Shown: positions 34,501-41,869, counted from the stretch's first letter. The stretch is DNA of 64,000 nt from JAZTZP01 sp045637525 (GCA_045637525.1 JAZTZP010000159.1:1-64000); one strand, 5' to 3'. Made by a program: numbers and translations. Notes: generated from the letters alone by a model not told the origin.

Positions 34501-34950
34501 ACATGAATCAATCAGACCATAATTTATATCAGCAACTGCACCTTTGTATTCCCCGGCATATCCTGTATGCGGCAATATCATAACCACACGGCTCTGCGAA
34601 TACGTAAAATTCTTTACAATACCTTTTTCCCCTATGCATCCAAATAAAGAACTTGTATCTCCATCAATTGATACCGAAATTTCAAATCCATTTCCATCAA
34701 AAACGCCATTAAACGGTGTTTCTTCAGTTCCGATGGATATTACTATATCACCCAAATCAATATCTTCCATAAGAATATAATGTGCATCCGGGTTCATCCT
34801 TACAAAATACATATCAGCAATTGAAGAAACTCTGTATGGATTTGCAGCTGTTCCGTTTCCGCCGTCAAATGCCGATACATGTGTAATATTAAAATAAGAA
34901 ATCAGCATTGTGATTGCGAGTAGTGATGATAAAATTTTTTTCTTGAACAT
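31567..34950 (-). CDS. large secreted GLUG-repeat protein with C-terminal SLH domains
   Basis: This 1127-residue surface protein has a signal peptide (about 1-27) followed by FDGGNGTAANPY, a typical start of GLUG proteins. Many GLUG-type repeats of the form GGIAGxN-x-G-x-I-x-NC run from about residue 60 to 870 and probably form a right-handed beta-solenoid. Blocks such as NGTVDSPYKI and TRANPFIIRSSDEWG mark separate solenoid modules. Three SLH repeats lie at about 945-1127 (AVTKGEFLKLLVE, AITRAEAAVLIAG, SLTRAEAATIIQRI). There is no catalytic domain, so adhesion, scaffolding or glycan binding is likely. GGAGG precedes the ATG. An isolated TATAAT at 34984-34989 on the same strand has no clear -35 box. 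Confidence 0.85.
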   Translation of the reverse strand: MFKKKILSSLLAITMLISYFNITHVSAFDGGNGTAANPYRVSSIADMYFVRMNPDAHYILMEDIDLGDIVISIGTEETPFNGVFDGNGFEISVSIDGDTSSLFGCIGEKGIVKNFTYSQSRVVMILPHTGYAGEYKGAVADINYGLIDSCFVKAKSVRVNVKYVGGIAGVNKGTVSNCAAEIDFEEADSTNESVRYAGGIVGCNENAIISNSCAVVSETGFFSGKIGILAAVNELGTITNCYGFENNDLKGVGEGSDPVRILSKSEWNNRYSFDGFDFESKWILTKSMSMPKLRCCAGNGTVDSPYKIKDAEDFEHLRVLGCGEKGKNTYFQLTDNIVFDTVTYFNAIGNDDAPFNGIFDGGGYGITYPKLQNKAVNGIFGVIGAGGVVLNLNIKCESQTNSFEITGGIAGKNMGRILNCHITGINIRSGKDLGGIAGENVYGVIENCSVQGTLYGSSSGIGGITGYNNHGTIKQCVFSGSITSADRAVGGIAGDNSQGEITNCAVKATIIGKSEVGGIAGRLYGGKIENSYSSSYIYEDSVGGIVGTIIETGDVSGSYFNADKAQTQRGIGTDETEQFGVSESALKIQSTFAGWDFVNTWNIVDSEPELIPVSGTGTRANPFIIRSSDEWGRKGKLSLNNTGNRYFYSICGSSEFSDNILLGTAENPFEGSIDGNASKCNLVAYLGEKGYIGNLSYTVPIKKNCGIIEYAENLEGPIVLINDGGIIRNSVSSGNKHVGSGIVVSNINNSLIENSLYCSSSLSLYEPREYLSGGAAVNNNSIIRNSGVVVGSINEDSSVGGFVGKNDNNALIENCFVITGEIYSNKAGGFVGENYATIKNSYIYNADYGSNVGGFAYKNEGGTFENCYYSTITTESETGQEEDSLSAVIEGSADGINAVSQETLKNLTSLSPLGAAFTYTPGQLPYINNRYGGKWVEAKDPLDEIIDKTSAGIIDIAGHWAEATINELVELKIVNGYEDNTYRPENAVTKGEFLKLLVETTKTPINNTSSPYADANSSWAAKYINTAFAKNLTINIQNNDSIFGVDDAITRAEAAVLIAGMTKVSFDDTQSVEPFADEADIPEWAKKDVETTVKMGIITGMPDSTFAPGQSLTRAEAATIIQRILHK

Positions 34951-35051
34951 AATTTTAACCTCCGTAACTATAAAAGATTTCTTATTATATTAGACGAATT
35001 ATTTACCATTTTGTTCCAAAAAAATGTTTTAACGTAATTTAACAAAAAAAA

Positions 35052-35082
35052 GACAGCTGAAACACAAACTGTAACAACTGTC
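35052..35082 (-). terminator. terminator of the spoIIIA-asp23 operon
   Basis: On the reverse strand GACAGTTG (35075-35082) pairs with CAGCTGTC (35052-35059), one G-U pair, followed by TTTTTTTT. It lies about 15 bp after the Asp23-family stop codon. Confidence 0.8.
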
Positions 35083-35096
35083 CGAAAAAATACTAT

Positions 35097-35585
35097 TTAT
35101 TCCTCAACTGAATCATCAATAACTTCGACTCTCTCAGGCTCAGTACCGATTACCTCAACCTCAGCCATAGCACTGTCAGCAAGATGTTTTTCAAAGCTTA
35201 TACCCTCTATATGAATATTAACCTTTTCAACGCTCATTCCTGTCATGGTCTCAACGTTGTTTTTCACATTCTCCTGAACCTTCCACGCCAATTCAGGAAC
35301 CTTTGCCCCGTATTCAACTACAAGATATAAATCTATTTTAACGCTGTTGTTTTCCATCTCAACTCTTACACCGCGTGACGGACTCTTCTTAGCACCGAGC
35401 TTCTCAGCAATCCCGCCTGCAAATGAAGAATACATACAAGCCACACCATCTATTTCCTCAGTAGCAATTCCGGCAATGGTTGATACAACATCATTTGAAA
35501 TTCTTACATCACCTGTTATTTCCATATCTTCTTCCTGTTCTACAAACGCTTCAGCCTGAGCCTTAACCTCATTTGTTTCTTCCAT
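35097..35585 (-). CDS. Asp23/Gls24 family envelope protein
   Basis: This 162-residue protein has the Asp23 core (DVRISNDVVSTIAGIATEEIDGVA near residues 24-47, VKIDLYLVVEYGAKVPELAWKVQENV, then VEKVNIHIEGISF). Members line the inner membrane and help envelope stress tolerance, while the clostridial forms often sit beside sporulation or fatty-acid genes. Both ends are acidic extensions. AGGAGG lies 7 nt before the ATG. It follows spoIIIAH by 76 bp, with a possible promoter of its own in the gap. It is unlikely to be part of the SpoIIIA complex. Confidence 0.9.
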   Translation of the reverse strand: MEETNEVKAQAEAFVEQEEDMEITGDVRISNDVVSTIAGIATEEIDGVACMYSSFAGGIAEKLGAKKSPSRGVRVEMENNSVKIDLYLVVEYGAKVPELAWKVQENVKNNVETMTGMSVEKVNIHIEGISFEKHLADSAMAEVEVIGTEPERVEVIDDSVEE

Positions 35586-35646
35586 GTCGCTTCCTCCTGT
35601 TCTTTTCGTGTAGTATTCCCTGTTTTATAAGGGTTTATATATGTAT

Positions 35647-35675
35647 ATTATATCAAATTTTTTATTTTACTTCAA
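35647..35675 (-). promoter_or_regulatory. possible sigma-A promoter of the Asp23 gene
   Basis: On the reverse strand TTGAAG (35670-35675), 17 bp, TATAAT (35647-35652). The -35 box lies in the last codons of spoIIIAH. This would let the Asp23 gene be expressed outside sporulation. Confidence 0.55.
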
Positions 35676-36255
35676 CCACTTTTATATTTTTTGTTGGAAT
35701 ATTCAGTTGATTTCTCGCAATTTCATGAATTTTTACAACATCTTCCTCAGAAAAACCGTCTTTTTGCACAGAAATATCCACCGAATTTTCATTTACGTAA
35801 ACGCAAATTTTGTCATATCCTTTCGCACGTGCCAGATTTTCAACTGCAGTTTCTTTTTCGGTAAGCGACGCCATTTCCAGAATTTTCTGCTGTGCCTGTT
35901 TTCTCACTTCATCATCAAAGCTTTCATTTGCAGCTGTCTGATTTAAAATTTCGAGTGCTTTAGAGCGTGCAGTCTGTTTTGCCATAACGGCATTTTCAAA
36001 ATAATCCCCCGTTTGTTTTGACGTCTCGGCCGCTTCAGGTAAAACCTCCTCAGATGTTTCTGCCTCACTGTCGGTTTCTGCGTTCCCTTCATCCGCAACA
36101 AATTCAGCAGTTCCAACCTTCTTACCCGTTTCCACATACGAATCCCCGTCTTTGACCTGTATAGTATCCTGATACGACCAATTGAGATACCCTGCCATAC
36201 CAATAAGCATTACCAAAGCCGCTGCAATTATCTCTTTTTTCTTTAATACCATCAT
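35662..36255 (-). CDS. spoIIIAH: stage III sporulation protein AH
   Basis: SpoIIIAH is a mother-cell membrane protein that docks to forespore SpoIIQ to form the intercellular channel. The 197-residue protein has one N-terminal membrane helix (about residues 8-25), an acidic linker (about 45-85) and the ring-forming domain with YFENAVMAKQTARSKALEIL, KILEMASLTEKE and a KNIKVVEVK end. It resembles the YscJ/FliF fold of secretion rings. B. subtilis AH is 218 residues. GAGGAAACG precedes the ATG. It is the last spoIIIA gene, 17 nt after AG. Confidence 0.9.
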   Translation of the reverse strand: MMVLKKKEIIAAALVMLIGMAGYLNWSYQDTIQVKDGDSYVETGKKVGTAEFVADEGNAETDSEAETSEEVLPEAAETSKQTGDYFENAVMAKQTARSKALEILNQTAANESFDDEVRKQAQQKILEMASLTEKETAVENLARAKGYDKICVYVNENSVDISVQKDGFSEEDVVKIHEIARNQLNIPTKNIKVVEVK

Positions 36256-36272
36256 TTTTCGTTTCCTCCGTC

Positions 36273-36632
36273 TTATTTTTTATTTAATATAATTACCTTA
36301 TGAACGGGCAAACTCAAAGCCGCTGACGCCGCCTCCGACACCGTTCTTTTCACATATGTATCTTCTGCATTTTCAATACAGATTATAACCGCCTCAGGTT
36401 TTGCGTGTTCTTTACCGTAGCTTCTTTCCGGCATAGAATATGTTATACACACCTCTGCACCATCAACGTTTTCCACACTGTTCAATATTTTTTCAAGCCG
36501 TTCTTCTGTATTATCTTTAGTATCTTTTTCATCACCACCCGATACTGTCATCAATACTATTCCTAATATTAATATTAAAATAAAAATCCGATTATTCTTA
36601 TTTTCAATTAATTTTTTAAATTTATCTGTCAT
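36273..36632 (-). CDS. spoIIIAG: stage III sporulation protein AG
   Basis: This ring-forming protein belongs to the SpoIIIA-SpoIIQ channel in the mother-cell membrane. At 119 residues it is much shorter than B. subtilis SpoIIIAG (229). It has one membrane helix (about residues 15-31), then the ring-building fold LEKILNSVENVDGAEVCITY and SEAASAALSLPVHKVIIL, without the long insertion seen in Bacillus. The ATG at 36632 overlaps the spoIIIAF coding end by 11 nt; GGTGAT is the likely ribosome site. Confidence 0.87.
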   Translation of the reverse strand: MTDKFKKLIENKNNRIFILILILGIVLMTVSGGDEKDTKDNTEERLEKILNSVENVDGAEVCITYSMPERSYGKEHAKPEAVIICIENAEDTYVKRTVSEAASAALSLPVHKVIILNKK

Positions 36633-37074
36633 TTATTATCACCAAATCTTTATTGACTCCGTATATTTGTGTAATCATATCCGTTACGCCCGGGCACTCG
36701 GCAAATGTTTTAATCTGTATTAAAGCAATACCCGTAACATTCCCGTTATCATCTGTTTCCGACGTTGTTACAACCTCACTATTTACGTCGTATTTTTGAA
36801 AAATCCGCTCTTTTATATCCTCGGATATTCTGTTTTCAAATTCACTTTTTACTGTGTTCAGAAGCAGCGAATTATCCGTCGGATATTCCGGAGTGATACT
36901 CCGAAAATCATCAACCACGTCAAAATCAATCTGCTTAACCGGCGAGAGCATTATTATTGTTATAATCACACCCGTAAGCAGCTTTATGTATTTTTTCCAT
37001 TTATCCGGGGATATAATCTCCGAAACCGAACATAACAACCCGGCTCCTATAACAGACATTATATATTCGCGCAT
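36622..37074 (-). CDS. spoIIIAF: stage III sporulation protein AF
   Basis: SpoIIIAF is a mother-cell membrane component of the SpoIIIA channel. The 150-residue protein has two N-terminal membrane helices (about 5-20 and 30-46, with SPDKWKKYIKLLTGVIITIIML) followed by a soluble ring-like domain that ends VTDMITQIYGVNKDLVII. AAGGAGAGG lies a few nt before the ATG. It starts 12 nt after spoIIIAE and overlaps AG by 11 nt. Confidence 0.86.
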   Translation of the reverse strand: MREYIMSVIGAGLLCSVSEIISPDKWKKYIKLLTGVIITIIMLSPVKQIDFDVVDDFRSITPEYPTDNSLLLNTVKSEFENRISEDIKERIFQKYDVNSEVVTTSETDDNGNVTGIALIQIKTFAECPGVTDMITQIYGVNKDLVIINDR

Positions 37075-37086
37075 TACGTCCTCTCC

Positions 37087-38148
37087 TTATCTCGTAGCAG
37101 TAACAATTATACTTATACATATGATAAATAATACTGCCATTGTAACCACCATAGCAAACAGCATGGTAACCGACGATGACATATCCCACAAAAGCTGCGA
37201 AATGCGTTTATCCGTTATCGGCTCGGTAATAGCTGCTGTAATCTTCATCATAAAAATTATTACCGATATTTTTAAAATCGGAACAGCACACATCACGCAT
37301 ATCGAAGCAATTCCGGCGCCACCGGCGGCACTTTTCATCAAAGCACCACCACTTATAACAGTATCAAGTGTGTCAGATAAAAAACCGCCAACAACCGGTA
37401 CTAAGCTGCCGACTGCGAATTTCATGGTTTTAGCCCCCATTACATCAAGCGCCGGTGCACCAAAGCCGTAAATACCGCATAATCCCGAAAACAACGTAAA
37501 TGAAGCAGCAAGTATCCATTTTGTAATACCGTTAATCAGCTTACACACACCTGAAATCCGTACATCAGTGCTCATATTATTCACAATCGACAATACTGCA
37601 TGATATGTAATCAAAGGAATAATCCACTTCTCCGTAACGAAAGACACAGCGTATGCACCGGTACTCAGAAAAGGATGAAAAACAGATGCACTTGCCACCT
37701 TTCCGGATAATAGCAAAGCCGCTGAAATTACAGGTGTAAATTTAGTCACAAAAGCATGCATTAAGCCTATTACTTCTCCGGCATATCTCAGCGAAACCGA
37801 AAAGCATTCTACAACGCTTGCACACATTATACAAAAGCAACCGTAAAACGCAATTTCTCCGACGCTCTTCGACTCAAACGACGTCTGTATTAACGATGCT
37901 AACGCAGATGCCACACCAATCATAAGCATCGACATCAATATTTCCTTGCTCCTTATTATCTCATCAAATAAAATACTTGAAATATCTTTTATAATATCTG
38001 CCGGATTAATAAAAAAACTGCCCGTTGATAATTCCTCAGCCGTTTGATTAAAATACGGTTCGCCTTCTATTTGCGGAATATTTTCAGCATAAACATCACA
38101 AAAATTCAATGTTATAATAATAAAAATAACAGAAATAAACCTTACCAT
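37087..38148 (-). CDS. spoIIIAE: stage III sporulation protein AE
   Basis: SpoIIIAE is a large polytopic subunit of the SpoIIIA feeding-channel machinery. The 353-residue protein has a signal-like first helix, an extracytoplasmic segment ENIPQIEGEPY, and about seven further helices with the conserved blocks FITKFTPVISAALLLSG-like (near 150) and LSDTLDTVISGGALMKSAAG. I chose the ATG at 38148 with GGTGA 7 nt upstream. An ORF extension to 38172 exists. It overlaps the end of spoIIIAD by 7 nt, suggesting translational coupling. Confidence 0.88.
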   Translation of the reverse strand: MVRFISVIFIIITLNFCDVYAENIPQIEGEPYFNQTAEELSTGSFFINPADIIKDISSILFDEIIRSKEILMSMLMIGVASALASLIQTSFESKSVGEIAFYGCFCIMCASVVECFSVSLRYAGEVIGLMHAFVTKFTPVISAALLLSGKVASASVFHPFLSTGAYAVSFVTEKWIIPLITYHAVLSIVNNMSTDVRISGVCKLINGITKWILAASFTLFSGLCGIYGFGAPALDVMGAKTMKFAVGSLVPVVGGFLSDTLDTVISGGALMKSAAGGAGIASICVMCAVPILKISVIIFMMKITAAITEPITDKRISQLLWDMSSSVTMLFAMVVTMAVLFIICISIIVTATR

Positions 38149-38537
38149 ACAAGGCTCACCGCTTCCATACACGCCTGTAAAAAGGCTTTTATCACAGGTG
38201 TGATAAGTAAAATCACACCAATCTTCCCGGCAAGCTCTACTTTTACCGCAATCGAATTATGTCCGCAATCACGGCAAATTTCCGCACCGTATTGAGTTAT
38301 ATAAGCAATTCCCGTTACCTTTAAAACAGTTTCAAAATACTTCCCGTCTACCTTTGCACTTTCCATAATTCTTCGTATATCAGAAAAAGCCTCCAAAAAC
38401 CCCCGGGCAGAAAATGCAAAAATTACGATACCGGTTATAACAGCAACACAAATACTGAGTTCAGGCTTATAATCCTTAACCAAAACCGACAAAATGCTCC
38501 CGACAACACCAATAAAAATTATCTTAAGAATGTCCAT
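38142..38537 (-). CDS. spoIIIAD: stage III sporulation protein AD
   Basis: This small polytopic membrane protein of the SpoIIIA complex has 131 residues and about three hydrophobic segments. It carries the family blocks VGSILSVLVKDYKPEL, FLEAFSDIRRIMESAKVDGKYF-like, and VTGIAYITQYGAEICRDCGHN near residues 77-97. Length agrees with the family (about 130). GGGAG precedes the ATG. It starts 16 nt after spoIIIAC. Confidence 0.9.
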   Translation of the reverse strand: MDILKIIFIGVVGSILSVLVKDYKPELSICVAVITGIVIFAFSARGFLEAFSDIRRIMESAKVDGKYFETVLKVTGIAYITQYGAEICRDCGHNSIAVKVELAGKIGVILLITPVIKAFLQACMEAVSLVW

Positions 38538-38553
38538 TATTTTCTCCCATTCG

Positions 38554-38748
38554 CTATAAATTGAAAATCATCTTTACAGTATCAAACAGATCACCGATCT
38601 GTTCTATCAGTATAAAAAGCACAACAACCAATCCGGCAATTGTCGTAAGTAAAGCCTGCTCCTCCCGTCCCGAACGTACAAGCAACTGATTAAGAACAGC
38701 TACTATTATTCCAATACCTGCAATCCGGAATATTAAATCAACATCCAT
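38554..38748 (-). CDS. spoIIIAC: stage III sporulation protein AC
   Basis: This 64-residue protein has two membrane helices, with the invariant MDVDLIFRIAGIGIIVAVLN start and GREEQALLTTIAGLVVV after it. Family length is 64-68, so it is complete. It is a small subunit of the SpoIIIA complex. AGAAAGG lies about 8 nt before the ATG. It sits 20 nt after spoIIIAB. Confidence 0.93.
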   Translation of the reverse strand: MDVDLIFRIAGIGIIVAVLNQLLVRSGREEQALLTTIAGLVVVLFILIEQIGDLFDTVKMIFNL

Positions 38749-38768
38749 GTTTTTTCCTTTCTCTGATT

Positions 38769-39272
38769 CTATATTATTAAAAGAACGGTCACAAACCCGA
38801 TCAGAACTCCGCCGGTTTTATAAATCCTGCTGTCTTTTAAATAATCGTCACGAGCGTTTTTTAAAATCACTTCTATCATGCCGGATATGTAATCTATGTG
38901 CTTTAACTGCGATTTTATATCGGTAGTACCCAAAGCCCCCGACAGCATACTTATCGTTCTTTTATCAGTCTTATGCAAATTATATATGTTTGCGACTTTA
39001 ACAAGGCTTTTTTCACAGCCTCTTATAATACCGTACTTATCAGACTGTTTCTTCCATTCACTCCAGAACTCTCCGCAGTCCGACTCTTTTGCCAATTCAA
39101 AAAACGCCTGTGAAAGTTTTGTCCTTGATTCAATCTTTGATTTAAGCATTAAAATATCATGTCCTAAATTTTCTAAAAAAACAATTCGTCTTCGCATACC
39201 GTTAGCATGCATATATCCCGAAGCCGCACTTACAATAATAATTGCTGACGCACCGAAAATTTTTAAAATCAT
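38769..39272 (-). CDS. spoIIIAB: stage III sporulation protein AB
   Basis: This SpoIIIA component resembles the GspF-like helical domains of type II secretion systems. The 167-residue protein has an N-terminal membrane segment (about 3-18, with SAASGYMHANGMRRR), a long helical cytoplasmic domain (LENLGHDILMLKSKIESR, then FWSEWKKQSDKYG), and a C-terminal hydrophobic helix ending GFVTVLLII. Length is normal (about 170). GAGGGG lies a few nt upstream of the ATG. It follows spoIIIAA by 9 nt. Confidence 0.88.
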   Translation of the reverse strand: MILKIFGASAIIIVSAASGYMHANGMRRRIVFLENLGHDILMLKSKIESRTKLSQAFFELAKESDCGEFWSEWKKQSDKYGIIRGCEKSLVKVANIYNLHKTDKRTISMLSGALGTTDIKSQLKHIDYISGMIEVILKNARDDYLKDSRIYKTGGVLIGFVTVLLII

Positions 39273-39281
39273 TAAAACCCC

Positions 39282-40169
39282 TCATTTCAGACTTATAAAC
39301 TCAGCTCTGTGTCCGTCTCCAAGCTTAATAACAGCCTCAAAAGAATATTTACCACAAAAAAAGTCTTTTGCATCATCTGTGTGCATAGTCGCAATCACAC
39401 TTATTCCTGATTTCATTATATACTTTAGCACGTCCGCTTCTCCGGCACCTATTTCATCGGTAGCTATAACCTGAGGCGATAAAGTTCTCAGTGCAATCTC
39501 CATACCTCTCGTTTTCCCGCAATTATCAAGAACATCAGTAAACGGACCGGTGTCAAACGCCGGCACACCATTATACATAGCAAACAGCTCATGCCTTTCA
39601 TCAACTACACTCACACTCAGTCCTTTATACGATAAACTGCGTATTAAATCCCTTAAAAACGTTGTTTTTCCATATCCGGGCGGTGAAATAATAAGAGTAT
39701 TTTTAACATTTCCGTTATTATATATTTTGTCTGAAAAACCGTCACTCACTCCGGTTATCTCTCTTGCTATCCTGTAATTCAAGCCTGAAACATTCACTAT
39801 CCCAACCATATTATCATCACTCACCGAATAGCTTCCGGCAATACCAATACGATGTCCGCCCTCAAGAGTTATATATCCTTTAGCCATCTTGTCCGAAACC
39901 GAATAAAAGGAATTTTCGCTTATAAGCATAACCGCATTTTCAACCTCCGCCGATGTGGCAATAACAGGATTTTCACTTATCCTCGCAAGTCTGCCGTTTT
40001 TACTTAATATAAAATGTCCGTCACCTGTTTTTACAGTAACAGGCATATTCTTTCTCATACGAATTTCTTCAACAGCATCCGTATTTATTGTATAAAGATA
40101 TTTCCTTATACTTTTGGGTATGTAGTTAATTATACTGTTTTCATATGTTTCCTCCGATGCTATAAACAT
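39282..40169 (-). CDS. spoIIIAA: stage III sporulation protein AA (ATPase)
   Basis: This ATPase powers the SpoIIIA-SpoIIQ complex and is related to type II/IV secretion ATPases. The 295-residue protein has an N-terminal helical region with AVEEIRMRKNMPVTVKTGDG, then a P-loop SPPGYGKTT at 162-170, Walker-B-like VSVVDERHEL near 190-200 and VIATDEIGAGEAD near 235. Family length is about 300-330. GGAGGTG lies about 6 nt upstream of the ATG. It is the first gene of the operon. A sigma-E promoter is expected, but I could not find a convincing one in 40170-40292. Confidence 0.92.
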   Translation of the reverse strand: MFIASEETYENSIINYIPKSIRKYLYTINTDAVEEIRMRKNMPVTVKTGDGHFILSKNGRLARISENPVIATSAEVENAVMLISENSFYSVSDKMAKGYITLEGGHRIGIAGSYSVSDDNMVGIVNVSGLNYRIAREITGVSDGFSDKIYNNGNVKNTLIISPPGYGKTTFLRDLIRSLSYKGLSVSVVDERHELFAMYNGVPAFDTGPFTDVLDNCGKTRGMEIALRTLSPQVIATDEIGAGEADVLKYIMKSGISVIATMHTDDAKDFFCGKYSFEAVIKLGDGHRAEFISLK

Positions 40170-40217
40170 TTTAACACCTCCGTAAAATTTCTTGTGTTTA
40201 TTAATTTTTTTAAGTTT

Positions 40218-40247
40218 GTATATAATATTTATATTGAGGAAATATTA
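40218..40247 (+). promoter_or_regulatory. probable sigma-G promoter of spoVAD
   Basis: GTATA (40218-40222), exactly 18 bp, AATATTA (40241-40247) fits GHATR-N18-CATnHTA with a single mismatch. It is about 45 bp before the spoVAD start, and forespore expression is what the spoVA genes need. Confidence 0.55.
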
Positions 40248-40292
40248 AATTTATTACTTCAAGTCAATAAATATCTGAAAGAAGGAAAAAAT

Positions 40293-41303
40293 ATGAATCA
40301 ACGACTCGGAAATCAGACAGTTAAATTAGAACATCCGCCCGTAATCATTGAAACGGCAACAATTGTAGGAAAAAAAGAAGGCGAAGGCCCTATTGCATCA
40401 TACTTTGATGAAATACTTACAGATGATAAGTGGGATGCAAAATCATGGGAACAGGCAGAAAGCAAGATGCAACACAATACCGCTATGCTTGCACTCAGAA
40501 AATCCGGACTTAAAACCACTGACATGAACTATATATTGGCAGGCGACTTAATAAACCAATGTACATCAAGCCATTATGGTGTCCGCGAATTGAACATACC
40601 GTTTTTAGGCCTCTACGGAGCGTGTTCAACGATGGTTGAAAGTCTGTCTATCGGTTCTATGATAATAGGCGGCGGCTTCTCGGATAAGCTTCTGTGTATG
40701 ACCTCAAGTCACTTCTGTTCTGCAGAAAAGCAATTCAGAAATCCGCTTGAATACGGAAGTCAGCGAGCTCCTGCATCTCAATGGACAGTAACAGGAGCCG
40801 GAGCGGCAATACTTTCCGCATCGGGAGAAGGCCCGAAAATCACTCATGTAACCACCGGAAAAATCGTTGACCTCGGCATTAAAGACCTAAACAACATGGG
40901 TGCGGCAATGGCACCTGCCGCAGTAGATACGCTGTCAGCGCATTTTAACGATACCGGCATAAGACCGGAGGAATACGACCTGATTCTCACAGGTGACCTC
41001 GGAGTTATCGGCTCCGACATCTTAAAAGAGCTAATTATGGATGAAGGCTACGACATCAGCGAACTTCATAACGATTGCGGAAAAATGATTTTTGATATAG
41101 AAAATCAGGACGTCCACGCCGGCGGAAGCGGTTGCGGTTGCTGTGCCTCGGTGCTTTGCGGTTATCTGTACAAAGAACTGCTTAATAAAAACTATAAAAA
41201 AGTGTTTGTTATGGCAACAGGCGCACTTATGAGTCCGATGCTCATACAGCAAGGCGAATCAATACCCGGTATTGCGCACGGAATTACAATAGAAATTAAA
41301 TGA
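40293..41303 (+). CDS. spoVAD: stage V sporulation protein AD
   Basis: SpoVAD is a thiolase-fold protein that binds dipicolinic acid on the forespore membrane for import of Ca-DPA and its release in germination. The 336-residue protein has the family start VKLEHPPVIIETATIVG, then GPIASYFDEIL, GLYGACSTMVES and SSHFCSAEKQFRNPLEYG. HAGGSGCGCCASVL follows near residue 280. ATG 40293 has GAAGGA about 8 nt upstream; the ORF extends upstream but that sequence is intergenic. spoVAE follows after 19 nt. spoVAC, normally just upstream of spoVAD, is missing here. Confidence 0.95.
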   Translation: MNQRLGNQTVKLEHPPVIIETATIVGKKEGEGPIASYFDEILTDDKWDAKSWEQAESKMQHNTAMLALRKSGLKTTDMNYILAGDLINQCTSSHYGVRELNIPFLGLYGACSTMVESLSIGSMIIGGGFSDKLLCMTSSHFCSAEKQFRNPLEYGSQRAPASQWTVTGAGAAILSASGEGPKITHVTTGKIVDLGIKDLNNMGAAMAPAAVDTLSAHFNDTGIRPEEYDLILTGDLGVIGSDILKELIMDEGYDISELHNDCGKMIFDIENQDVHAGGSGCGCCASVLCGYLYKELLNKNYKKVFVMATGALMSPMLIQQGESIPGIAHGITIEIK

Positions 41304-41322
41304 ATTAATCGGAGGCACAAAA

Positions 41323-41679
41323 ATGGATTATTTAAAGGCTTTTATAACAGGCGGTCTGATTTGTGTAATCGGGCAGATTCTTATAGACAAAACAAAACTC
41401 ACACCTGCAAGAATACTTGTAAGCTATGTAGTTGCAGGAGTTTTTCTGCAGCTTATTCAGGTGTATGAGCCGTTTGTAAAATTTGCCGGCGCAGGAGCAA
41501 CAGTACCGCTTACAGGCTTCGGGTACTGTCTCGGAAAAGGAGTATATAAGGCCGTAACCGAAACAGGATTTATCGGAATATTTACAGGCGGTCTTACCGC
41601 CACAGCCGGCGGTATTGCCGCGGCAATTGTTTTCGGCTTCTTAATTTCCGTTATTTTCGATTCAAAACCAAAGAGCTGA
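41323..41679 (+). CDS. spoVAE: stage V sporulation protein AE (SpoVAEb)
   Basis: This 118-residue membrane protein of the spore inner-membrane DPA channel has about four helices and the SpoVAC/SpoVAEb family blocks FITGGLICVIGQILIDKTKL, GAGATVPLTGFGYCLGKGV and FTGGLTATAGGIAAAI. Length is typical of SpoVAEb (about 117); SpoVAC is longer (about 150). CGGAGG precedes the ATG by about 8 nt. It is co-transcribed with spoVAD. No clear terminator follows before the glp promoter at 41737. Confidence 0.92.
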   Translation: MDYLKAFITGGLICVIGQILIDKTKLTPARILVSYVVAGVFLQLIQVYEPFVKFAGAGATVPLTGFGYCLGKGVYKAVTETGFIGIFTGGLTATAGGIAAAIVFGFLISVIFDSKPKS

Positions 41680-41736
41680 TAAAAAAAGGCACAAAAACCG
41701 TTATCTGAAAAACATTAATTTTGGTATAAATTTTTG

Positions 41737-41765
41737 TTGACAAAACAAAGAAAAAGTATTATACT
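41737..41765 (+). promoter_or_regulatory. sigma-A promoter of the glp operon
   Basis: TTGACA (41737-41742), 17 bp, TATACT (41760-41765). Transcription would start near 41772, giving a leader of about 98 nt that contains the attenuator at 41804-41850. Confidence 0.85.
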
Positions 41766-41803
41766 GTAAATATACAACTATATAATAATACAGAGATTTG
41801 GAG

Positions 41804-41850
41804 AAACGTATTAAAATAAAAGTATTGTCTTTTATTTTGGTGCGTTTTTT
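41804..41850 (+). terminator. leader attenuator, predicted GlpP target
   Basis: Positions 41804-41822 (ending AATAAAAG) pair with 41829-41847 (starting CTTTTATT) over 19 bp, three of them G-U, with loop TATTGT. The 3' arm runs into TTTTTT (41845-41850). This is a Rho-independent terminator inside the leader of the glpA-like gene, 20 nt before its start codon. glpP, encoding a glycerol-3-phosphate-responsive antiterminator, lies in the same operon. In B. subtilis GlpP lets transcription pass a similar inverted repeat ahead of glpD. The link here is inference. Confidence 0.75.
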
Positions 41851-41869
41851 CTGTTTGGGAGGTAAAAAA

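Noticed and set aside
31567..34950. Pseudogene or repeat-array artefact
   Set aside because: The frame is open over 1127 codons with a signal peptide and three SLH repeats; GLUG units are diverged in sequence, as expected for a working solenoid.
38896..39474. 192-codon open frame on the + strand across spoIIIAB and spoIIIAA
   Set aside because: It is antisense to conserved sporulation genes, with no ribosome site and no recognisable motif.
40170..40292. Sigma-E promoter of spoIIIAA
   Set aside because: A TATACAAA-like -10 can be found, but no -35 element at the right distance; I did not call it.
40014..40292. 93-codon N-terminal extension of spoVAD
   Set aside because: The sequence overlaps the antisense start of spoIIIAA and has no family similarity; SpoVAD starts at 40293.
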